Source of the DNA: DASPTH01 sp046727575
GTDB lineage: Bacteria > Actinomycetota > Acidimicrobiia > IMCC26256 > DASPTH01
Reading direction: 5' to 3'
DNA: 17,594 nt
NCBI GenBank assembly: GCA_046727575.1
Contig: JBKPCV010000120.1
Span: 1-17,594 of the forward strand
The notes beneath the pieces are model-generated. The model made no database searches. It was given only the letters and a program-made list of their open reading frames with translations, and had not been told where the DNA came from. Positions 12,317 through 17,594 of the stretch are shown piece by piece (position 1 is the stretch's first letter; each line of letters opens with the position of its first letter). The position numbers were made by a program, and so were the translations under genes.

Positions 12317-13558
12317 ATGACGGGAACGACAATGACCAGTCTTGCGGACGATCGCTACATCGTGATCTCGTCGGACTGCCATGCTGGCGCGCCGGTGCTC
12401 GACTATCGCGAGTACCTCGAGAAGAAGTGGCTCGACGAGTTCGACGACTGGGCAAAGACGTACGAGAACCCGTTCACTGACCTGCGCGGCGCGGAGGCCT
12501 CTCGCAACTGGGACTCCGACCGTCGCCTCCAGGACCTGGAAGGCGACGGCGTCGTGGCCGAGGTGCTGTTCCCGAACACGGTCCCACCCTTCTTTCCGTC
12601 GGGCCTGTTGGCGACGCACCAGCCCACCGATCGCGACGACTACGACCATCGGTTCGCCGGGATCCAGGCCCACAACCGATGGCTCGCTGACTTCTGCGCG
12701 GACGCGCCCGGCCGTCGAGCGGGGATCGCGCAGGTCTTCCTGTATGACGTCGACGACGCCGTCGCGGAAGTGCGGCGCGCACGCGACGCCAACCTGTTCG
12801 GCGGCATCCTGCTCCCGGGCGTCGCCCCCGACTCCGGGCTTCCGCCCTTGTACGCGCCCGAGTACGAGCCGCTGTGGGCGGTCTGTGAAGACCTCGACAT
12901 GCCGATCAACAACCACGCCGGACAGGCCGCGCCCGACTTCGGCAGCTACAAGGCCTCGACGGCAGTCTTCATCATCGAGTTGAGCTGGTATTCGCACCGC
13001 GTCTTCTGGCACATGCTCTTCGGCAACGTGTTCTCGCGCCATCCAAACCTGAAGCTCGCGCTCACCGAGCAGGCGTCGGGTTGGGTACCGGGCGTGCTCG
13101 CCATGCTCGACTCGCAGTACCACCGGTTCCAGAAGCCGGGCACCGCCGAGTTCCGCATCGCGGGCGAGGTCGCAGCCGAGATGGGGATGTCACCGAGCGA
13201 GACGTGGGCCCGGAACTGCTATCTCGGGTCGAGCTTCCTGCGACCGAGCGAGTGCGAACTGCGCTACGACATCGGTATCGACAAGATCATGTGGGGCCAG
13301 GACTACCCGCACACCGAAGGAACATTTCCGTACACGCGCGAGGCGCTGCGCAACACGTTCGCCGACGTGCCGACCGACGAGGTCGTCGCGATGGTCGGTG
13401 GGAACGCAGCGGGGCTGTACGGATTCGACCTCGACGTGCTCGCACCGATCGCCACACGCGTCGGTCCCACGGTCGACGAGATCGCGCACCCGCTCGACAA
13501 GGTCCCCGACGACGCCTACTCCGTCGCGTTCACCGGCGAACAAGCAAAGCCCTGGTAG
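12317..13558 (+). CDS. Amidohydrolase-2 family metal-dependent hydrolase/decarboxylase (copy 1)
   Basis: 413 residues from ATG 12317; ATG 12332 with GGGAA upstream is equally plausible (408 residues). The frame also runs upstream into the divergent gene, but that stretch looks non-coding. Features of the PF04909-type TIM barrel: first metal motif D-C-H (Asp20-Cys-His22) after strand 1 (YIVISSDCHAG), His200 in NNHAG, a second barrel His near SWYSHRVFWHMLF, ALTEQASGWVPGVL, and the last metal Asp in WGQDYPHTEG (Asp329). The family includes ACMSD, resorcylate and other non-oxidative decarboxylases, and hydrolases. The D-x-H form rather than H-x-H is common in the actinobacterial subgroup linked to aromatic or acyl-CoA catabolism. 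It converges on an acetoacetate-decarboxylase-like gene that sits with a second copy of this family. The substrate is unknown. Confidence 0.87.
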   Translation: MTGTTMTSLADDRYIVISSDCHAGAPVLDYREYLEKKWLDEFDDWAKTYENPFTDLRGAEASRNWDSDRRLQDLEGDGVVAEVLFPNTVPPFFPSGLLATHQPTDRDDYDHRFAGIQAHNRWLADFCADAPGRRAGIAQVFLYDVDDAVAEVRRARDANLFGGILLPGVAPDSGLPPLYAPEYEPLWAVCEDLDMPINNHAGQAAPDFGSYKASTAVFIIELSWYSHRVFWHMLFGNVFSRHPNLKLALTEQASGWVPGVLAMLDSQYHRFQKPGTAEFRIAGEVAAEMGMSPSETWARNCYLGSSFLRPSECELRYDIGIDKIMWGQDYPHTEGTFPYTREALRNTFADVPTDEVVAMVGGNAAGLYGFDLDVLAPIATRVGPTVDEIAHPLDKVPDDAYSVAFTGEQAKPW

Positions 13559-13576
13559 CCGCTCACCATCGAACCG

Positions 13577-13613
13577 GCGTCAGATATCGGGGTTATACGC
13601 CGATATCTGACGC
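13577..13613. repeat. Palindromic element, copy 2 (14-bp hairpin between convergent genes)
   Basis: The arms GCGTCAGATATCGG (13577-13590) and CCGATATCTGACGC (13600-13613) are perfectly complementary around a 9-nt loop GGTTATACG. It lies between the stops of amidohydrolase copy 1 (13558) and the acetoacetate-decarboxylase-like gene (13631), so it may serve as a bidirectional terminator. It shares the outer arms, arm spacing and TATACG loop with the element at 2171-2209, read there on the minus strand. Confidence 0.75.
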
Positions 13614-13630
13614 AAGTTGCAGGTGGAGGG

Positions 13631-14377
13631 CTACTGGTACTGCACGGTGACGTGCTTGGCGTACTCCTGGTGGTCGATCTCGACGTCTTCGAGCACGTGG
13701 TAGTAGTCGGTTGAGATCATCATGAGCCGGGCGCCTTCCTGCTTCAGGATGGGAAGGTCGGCAACCGGCGTCCCCGGTAGGTCGCGGAGCACGAGCTTGC
13801 CCTCGACCTTCTCACACGACTCCGGCTTCACCGTCTGGTGGAGCGTGACGAGGAAGGGTCCGGCGTCGAAGCCCTCGCCCGATACCGCGGGCAGGAACTT
13901 GTACCAGAACTGCACGACTTCGTAGGGCTCCGGCACCGGCAGTTTCTCGGTGACGTCGCCGACGACCTCGATGATCGTGACGCCCTGGCGCGTGACGCTC
14001 GCGCGGACGTGGTCGCCGTCGCGCTCGCACTCCATCTGCGCCAGCTTCTTCGGCTCGCCGTAGGTCTCACGGCTCGGCGTGACGGCGGTCTCGAGGTCGA
14101 TCGGCATCACCGCGCAGAACTGCCCGAGTGTGTTGCCGTACATCGCGTCGAGGTTGAACGAGCAGACGATCTCGTGGAGCTTGCCGTTGATCTCGATCCG
14201 CGTGAAGTGCACTCGCACGCGCGGCTCCGGAGGCGCGGTGAGCGGCGGCGGCAGCACTGCCGCGTGGATCTCCGGATCGGTGAGGTACGTGAGCTCGAGC
14301 CGCGCGTTCGCCGGGAAGGGCACGACGCTGGCCCCCTCACCGCGCCGGGGCTCCTGGATCCAACGGTTCTGGCTCAT
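13631..14377 (-). CDS. Acetoacetate decarboxylase-like (ADC family) protein
   Basis: 248 residues, the usual ADC length. ATG 14377 is chosen for its GGGAG ribosome-binding site; the frame stays open upstream but reads into non-coding Arg-rich sequence. The ADC signature is present: YGEPKK (106-111), whose lysine pair contains the Schiff-base lysine in acetoacetate decarboxylase, followed by LAQMECERDGDHV. The front half carries the family's beta strands with Glu-rich core residues (HEIVCSFNLDAMYGNT). Related proteins decarboxylate beta-keto acids or act as aldolase/dehydratase variants, so the reaction is not certain. It is encoded 49 nt downstream of amidohydrolase copy 2 on the same strand, which suggests they act on successive intermediates. 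A palindromic element lies just beyond its stop. Confidence 0.85.
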   Translation of the reverse strand: MSQNRWIQEPRRGEGASVVPFPANARLELTYLTDPEIHAAVLPPPLTAPPEPRVRVHFTRIEINGKLHEIVCSFNLDAMYGNTLGQFCAVMPIDLETAVTPSRETYGEPKKLAQMECERDGDHVRASVTRQGVTIIEVVGDVTEKLPVPEPYEVVQFWYKFLPAVSGEGFDAGPFLVTLHQTVKPESCEKVEGKLVLRDLPGTPVADLPILKQEGARLMMISTDYYHVLEDVEIDHQEYAKHVTVQYQ

Positions 14378-14426
14378 GCGCACTCCCTGTGGTCGAAGAG
14401 CGTTCGCGTCGCGACGCGAACCGAGG

Positions 14427-15749
14427 TCACTTGTCGGTGAGGAGCGCTCCGGCCTCCTCACCGGTGAGCCATGGCCGGCCCACCTTCTTGTACGGCTCCC
14501 ATTTCGCGAACACCGACTCGTCGGTCTGCCCGAGGTCTTCGGGTGTCGGGCCGATCCGGTCGGCGATCGGTTGCAGCTTCTCGAGGTCGAAACCGTAGAA
14601 GTCCACCTGGTTGAGGCCGAGGATCTGCTCGGTCTCGTCGACGGGTATGTCCCAGAACCGCTCCTTGAGGAACTGACGCGTGTACGGCCACGTGCCTTCG
14701 GGATGCGGGAAGTCGTTCCCCCACATGATGTTGCCGACGCCGATCTCGTACCGGCGCCCCAGCTCGCGTCGGCGTGTGTTGGAAGAGCCGATCTTGACGT
14801 TGCGGTCGAAGTACTCGCTCGGCAGCATCGTGAGCATGCCGCGCGTGTTGACCATCTTGCGCATTCCGTGTTCGCGCGTCGCCATCATGTCGACGCGCCA
14901 CAACAGGTCGGCCGCCCAGTAGCTCCCCGCCTCCGTCACGGCCATCTTCAGCGTCGGGAAGCGTTCGAACACGCCTGTGAGCAACATGAACCAGAGGGGC
15001 CGCGCGGTGAAGAAAATCGTCTCGTAGCCGTAGACGCTCATCCACCCACTGACCTCGCCGTAGTCCTCGTGCGCCGCCGGACCCGAGTGGCAGTGCACGG
15101 GCAGGTCGAGCTCCTGGCACACGGACCAGATCGGGTCGTAGCGATAGCTCGTGTACGACTCGTGGTCACCCCAACGCGGCGGGATGATGATGCCGCCGGT
15201 GAGGCCCTCGGCGTGCGCACGCCGGATCTCGCGGATGCCGCCGTCGAGGTCGTCGAGGATCGGGGCCACGATCAGGCCCGCCCGCCGCGCCGGACTGGCG
15301 TGGCAGAGTTCCGCCGCCCACCGGTTGTACGCGCGCGCACCGGCCAGGAGGTGGGCGGGACTCCGGGTCGCGACCGGGTTGAACCCCGCGCCGAAGGGCG
15401 CGCCCATGGTGCCGGTCACCGCGTCCGGACCTGGGAACACGACCTCGGCGGTGACGGCGTCGTTGTCGAGCTCCTTGTCGCGTGTCGCCGCGTCCCAGCC
15501 GCCGCGTAAACCGATCTCATGCAGGCTGTTGCCTTCGTCGTCCTCGCCGAACCACTCCTCTTGGAACTCGTCGTCACCGAGGAAGTTGCCGGCCACCGCA
15601 CGCTCGGAGCGTCGCTCGTCGATGAGGCGTTGGCGTTCCCCGAGCTCCTCGTCGAATTCCTCTCGGTACTCGGGATCGAGGTAGTCGCGGTACACGGGCG
15701 AGTTGGGCCCGGCGTGGCAGTCGGCCGAGATCACGACGTAGTGCTTCAA
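14427..15749 (-). CDS. Amidohydrolase-2 family metal-dependent hydrolase/decarboxylase (copy 2)
   Basis: 440 residues from a TTG at 15749, supported by AGGGGG eight nucleotides upstream and by the opening KHYVVISADCHAG, which aligns with copy 1. Metal-site features: Asp10-Cys-His12, His219/His221 in LPVHCHSG, a barrel strand LKMAVTEAGSYW, and Asp346 in WGNDFPHPEGTWPYT. The C-terminal NQVDFYGFDLEKLQPIADRIGPT matches the corresponding GLYGFDLDVLAPIATRVGPT part of copy 1, so the two are paralogues. Copy 2 has an acidic insert (about 31-75, rich in Glu/Asp/Arg) absent from copy 1. It is followed by the ADC-like gene and preceded, 61 nt away, by the nucleosidase-like gene on the same strand. Function is inferred as C-C or C-N hydrolysis or non-oxidative decarboxylation of a small organic acid or CoA derivative. 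Confidence 0.88.
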   Translation of the reverse strand: MKHYVVISADCHAGPNSPVYRDYLDPEYREEFDEELGERQRLIDERRSERAVAGNFLGDDEFQEEWFGEDDEGNSLHEIGLRGGWDAATRDKELDNDAVTAEVVFPGPDAVTGTMGAPFGAGFNPVATRSPAHLLAGARAYNRWAAELCHASPARRAGLIVAPILDDLDGGIREIRRAHAEGLTGGIIIPPRWGDHESYTSYRYDPIWSVCQELDLPVHCHSGPAAHEDYGEVSGWMSVYGYETIFFTARPLWFMLLTGVFERFPTLKMAVTEAGSYWAADLLWRVDMMATREHGMRKMVNTRGMLTMLPSEYFDRNVKIGSSNTRRRELGRRYEIGVGNIMWGNDFPHPEGTWPYTRQFLKERFWDIPVDETEQILGLNQVDFYGFDLEKLQPIADRIGPTPEDLGQTDESVFAKWEPYKKVGRPWLTGEEAGALLTDK

Positions 15750-15810
15750 CGGCGTTTCCCCCTGGCGCGCCCGAGAACGGGTTCAGCTTGCCACAAAGCG
15801 TCGGGTTCCC

Positions 15811-16530
15811 CTACGTCGGCGAACAGGCCCGGATCGCGGCGTCGGCTGCGGTCTCCGCGGCCAGCGTGGCTCCTTCGGCGAGTTTCGCCATCTGTTCGAG
15901 GCGCTCGGGGTGGTCGGCGAAGTACTTCTCGATTGCCTCGTGGTTCGGCGTGCCGTCCATGTTGCTGAGACGGAACACTTCCTCGGTGACGCTGCCGTCG
16001 GTCGCACGGTCGCTGATGACACGAAACACGGACCATGGGACACCGCGCGCCTCGCACACCGCGGCGGTCGCTGCCGTCTCCATGTCGAGCGACACGACAC
16101 CACGCGCCCGGTGCTCGGCGATCACGTCGAGGTCGGTGAGCAGCACGTCGCCAGTCAACATCTTCCCGTGGTGCGGCCCGCCGCCGAGCGGCGTGGGCCG
16201 GTACTCCTTCCCGGTCGCGCTGTTGACGACGGCTTCGGGCAGCACGAGCGTGCCGATCGGTGTCTCGTTCTCCACCGCGCCAGTGATGCCGACCACGACC
16301 ACGTGGTCGGCGTCGACGACGTCGAGCAGTCGCTCGATGCCCTGGGTCGCGAGCTGCGTACCCATCCCGGTGACGATCCCGACGACCTCGCGGTCGCCGA
16401 GTGCGCCGAGATGGACCTCGAAACCGTCGACGTCCGATTTGGTGAGCGACAGACGCTCGATCAAGGGGGCGAGCTCCATTGGCATCGCGCACACGAAGGC
16501 GATCGGGCCCGAACCGGCCGGCGTGTCCAT
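15811..16530 (-). CDS. Nucleoside phosphorylase/MTA-SAH nucleosidase-like protein
   Basis: 239 residues, the usual length for the PNP/UDP phosphorylase family. The N-terminal strand IAFVCAMPMEL contains the early Glu (Glu19) of MTA/SAH nucleosidases. TGMGTQLAT (54-62) matches the phosphate/ribose loop, SLDMETAATAAVC (147-159) carries the ribose-binding Met-Glu pair, and VISDRAT (171-177) carries the catalytic Asp174. This favours a nucleosidase (5'-methylthioadenosine/S-adenosylhomocysteine or futalosine type) over a phosphorylase. The central GITGAVENETPIG differs from the usual G-T-A-G-G-L form, so the base or nucleoside preference may be unusual. The start ATG 16530 lies 25 nt from the divergent SRPBCC start. 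It leads a minus-strand run with amidohydrolase copy 2 and the ADC-like gene, though the metabolic link is not obvious. Confidence 0.8.
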   Translation of the reverse strand: MDTPAGSGPIAFVCAMPMELAPLIERLSLTKSDVDGFEVHLGALGDREVVGIVTGMGTQLATQGIERLLDVVDADHVVVVGITGAVENETPIGTLVLPEAVVNSATGKEYRPTPLGGGPHHGKMLTGDVLLTDLDVIAEHRARGVVSLDMETAATAAVCEARGVPWSVFRVISDRATDGSVTEEVFRLSNMDGTPNHEAIEKYFADHPERLEQMAKLAEGATLAAETAADAAIRACSPT

Positions 16531-16555
16531 GCACCAAGCATGCCATCATGAGCCC
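16531..16555. promoter_or_regulatory. 25-nt gap between divergent start codons
   Basis: The nucleosidase-like ATG (minus) and the SRPBCC ATG (plus) are only 25 nt apart, and neither has a recognisable ribosome-binding site. Promoter elements must extend into one or both coding regions, and leaderless transcripts are likely. A GCATGC palindrome (16538-16543) lies in the gap. Confidence 0.3.
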
Positions 16556-17020
16556 ATGTCCCTCAGACACGAGTTCTCGTTCGAGATGCCGCACTCCGCG
16601 GCGCGGATCTGGGCGCTGTTCCAGGACTACGACCGCTGGACGGACTACGCGCCGATGGTGCACAAGGTCGACGTCCTGTGGCCCGGCGACGGACACCACA
16701 ACGGCCGGCTGCGGCGCGTCTACTACAAGCTGCCCGGCGACGAAACCGGCACCGCGCTCGAGCTGGTCTACGACGTCGAGCCCGAGCGGGGGTACACGTA
16801 CAAGATGATCTCGCGCGACGGCAACGATCAGGTGGGCCACATCCTCCTCGAGCCGATCGGGCCGAACCGGACCCGGTTCTCCTTCGACGAGGAAGCCGAG
16901 ATGGACCCGGCGATCTATCAGTTCATCAACCAGCACAACGAGGACAGCATGCGTGCTGCATCGCAGTACCTCACGGACCACGAGGAGTACCGCCCGGACC
17001 TCGTCGAGCCCGAGCGTTAG
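16556..17020 (+). CDS. SRPBCC/polyketide-cyclase-like START-fold protein
   Basis: 154 residues from ATG 16556. The opening MSLRHEFSFEMPHSAARIWALFQDYDRWTDY is the standard SRPBCC start: a first strand, then a helix with W-x-x-F and D-Y/F-x-x-W. Further strands contain RRVYYKLPGD, ALELVYDVEPERGYTYKM and NRTRFSFDEEAEM. A long C-terminal helix (YQFINQHNEDSMRAASQYL) closes the hydrophobic cavity. Such proteins bind lipids, polyketides or aromatic ligands and some are cyclases or hydratases; no catalytic residue can be assigned here. The same frame is open far upstream, but that part is antisense to the nucleosidase gene. It converges with the nitrobindin-type gene (11-nt gap). Confidence 0.85.
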   Translation: MSLRHEFSFEMPHSAARIWALFQDYDRWTDYAPMVHKVDVLWPGDGHHNGRLRRVYYKLPGDETGTALELVYDVEPERGYTYKMISRDGNDQVGHILLEPIGPNRTRFSFDEEAEMDPAIYQFINQHNEDSMRAASQYLTDHEEYRPDLVEPER

Positions 17021-17031
17021 GCGCTCCGCGT

Positions 17032-17508
17032 CTACTCGCGGCGGAGCTCGGCGGCGAGATGGTGCGTGAGAGGCTGACCGACCGCGGCCATGCGCAACGC
17101 ATAGGTCAGCCGGTCGCCCTCGAGTACGAAGTCGCGTTCGATGGCCGTGACCTCCTTGGCCGTCCCGCTGCGACCGACGAACCGGGACCGCAACAGGACG
17201 GTTGTTCCGTCGAACGTGCCTTCGTCGACCTCGACGATGCCTGTCGGGTGCGCGAGCGCGAGCTCGACTCGGCCGGGTCGCGGCACGCGCCAGAAGCCGC
17301 TCTCGGAGTGCAACGGTCGTCCGTCGAACGCGTGCTTGGTTCGCTGCCCGTACGCGAGGAAGGGCTTACCGACGTGGCCGAACGTGATCGTCTCGTCGTA
17401 CTCGAAGGGCTCGATCGTCGGGTACTCGCCGCGGCCCCGGCCCGACCACGTGCCGAGCAACGCCGCGAGTGGTGCGACGTCCGGATGCAACGCCGAAGCC
17501 ACGCTCAT
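17032..17508 (-). CDS. Nitrobindin-type heme-binding beta-barrel protein (THAP4-like/DUF1794)
   Basis: 158 residues, matching bacterial nitrobindins. Family motifs run from end to end: GTWSGRGRGEYPTIEPF (19-35), FGHVGKPFLAYGQRT (43-57), GRPLHSESGFWR (63-74), ELALAHPTGIVEVDEG (82-97), SGTAKEVTAIERDF (114-127) and the C-terminal LTHHLAAELRR (147-157), whose His149 or His150 should be the proximal heme ligand. Known members bind ferric heme in a 10-stranded barrel, react with NO and isomerise peroxynitrite to nitrate, a cytoplasmic protective role. ATG 17508 gives the usual short N-terminal helix (LHPDVAPLAALLGTW). The gene is divergent from a partial gene at the right edge and convergent with the SRPBCC gene. 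Confidence 0.92.
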   Translation of the reverse strand: MSVASALHPDVAPLAALLGTWSGRGRGEYPTIEPFEYDETITFGHVGKPFLAYGQRTKHAFDGRPLHSESGFWRVPRPGRVELALAHPTGIVEVDEGTFDGTTVLLRSRFVGRSGTAKEVTAIERDFVLEGDRLTYALRMAAVGQPLTHHLAAELRRE

Positions 17509-17554
17509 AGCATCGCGCGCGCAAGCTCCTGGGTTCTGCGCCGTGCCTCGACTT

Positions 17555-17562
17555 GGAGGTGA
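17555..17562 (+). promoter_or_regulatory. Strong Shine-Dalgarno (GGAGGTGA)
   Basis: GGAGGTGA is the best anti-Shine-Dalgarno match noticed in the window. It lies 6 nt before GTG 17569 and 8 nt before GTG 17571, and marks the start of a plus-strand gene that runs off the right edge. Confidence 0.55.
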
Positions 17563-17568
17563 CGTCTC

Positions 17569-17594
17569 GTGTGGAGGGTGACGCTCACCGGGTT
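17569..17594 (+). CDS. First codons of a plus-strand gene cut by the window end
   Basis: After a strong Shine-Dalgarno (17555-17562), a GTG at 17569 would begin M-W-R-V-T-L-T-G. GTG 17571 would begin M-E-G-D-A-H-R-V. Too little is present to identify the product or settle the start. It is divergent from the nitrobindin-type gene, with about 60 nt between the start codons. Confidence 0.4.

Noticed and set aside
15788..16555. Upstream extension of the SRPBCC frame making a 410-residue protein
   Set aside because: The extension is antisense to the well-supported nucleosidase-like gene and is Ser/Thr/Arg-rich without motifs; ATG 16556 gives a normal-length SRPBCC protein.
15746..16981. A 411-codon minus-strand frame over the nucleosidase and SRPBCC genes
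   Set aside because: Its N-terminal part is antisense to the SRPBCC gene and its C-terminal part is an Arg-rich shift of the nucleosidase frame.
1..17594. tRNA, rRNA, CRISPR arrays, prophage or insertion-sequence genes
   Set aside because: No cloverleaf-like segment, no regularly spaced repeats, and no transposase, integrase or phage protein motif was found on either strand.

Overview
The window is high-GC DNA whose coding frames have almost uniformly G/C third positions. The family mix (luciferase-like flavin/F420 monooxygenase, F420-type split-barrel fragment, CaiB/BaiF CoA-transferase, DUF35/thiolase-like pairs, DUF2889, nitrobindin-type heme barrel) points to an actinobacterium. An Acidimicrobiia-like or mycobacterial-type lineage with a large acyl-CoA catabolic repertoire is most likely. 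This is inferred from gene content only, because no rRNA or other marker gene is present.

Left edge (1-583): the 5' end of a luciferase-like monooxygenase runs off the window on the minus strand. A short plus-strand frame (to 281) is followed by a strong hairpin (313-341). A frame-disrupted pyridoxamine-oxidase-like (PPOX) fragment lies directly behind the last gene of the main operon.

Main minus-strand block (8163 down to 580): DUF2889 protein, then a double-length CaiB/BaiF CoA-transferase (4-nt overlap), a TetR regulator, and two successive pairs of a thiolase-fold protein and a DUF35 zinc-ribbon/OB-fold protein. Both thiolase-like proteins have Tyr or Ser where classical thiolases have catalytic His and Cys. 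This resembles the Ltp2/ChsH2-type side-chain aldolases rather than true thiolases. I read the block as a catabolic operon: CoA transfer to a carboxylic acid, later retro-aldol chain shortening, and local TetR control. The substrate is unknown; steroid- or terpenoid-like side chains are the best precedent.

Middle (8164-12237): a 301-nt divergent gap contains the decayed C-terminus of an alpha/beta hydrolase on the minus strand. A ThDP-dependent lyase/decarboxylase (acetolactate synthase/2-hydroxyacyl-CoA lyase superfamily) follows on the plus strand. It converges, across a hairpin, on a PAS-PAS-GGDEF-EAL protein for cyclic-di-GMP turnover with both catalytic motifs intact.

Right part (12317-17594): an amidohydrolase-2 family protein (plus) converges on a minus-strand run of MTA/SAH-nucleosidase-like protein, second amidohydrolase and acetoacetate-decarboxylase-like protein. 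Then come an SRPBCC protein (plus), a nitrobindin-type protein (minus), and a Shine-Dalgarno with the first codons of a plus-strand gene cut by the window end.

A 37-nt palindromic element occurs twice, 11.4 kb apart (2172-2208 and 13577-13613). The copies share outer arms, arm spacing and loop sequence, but their inner stems differ while remaining self-complementary. No tRNA, rRNA, CRISPR array, integrase or insertion sequence was seen.
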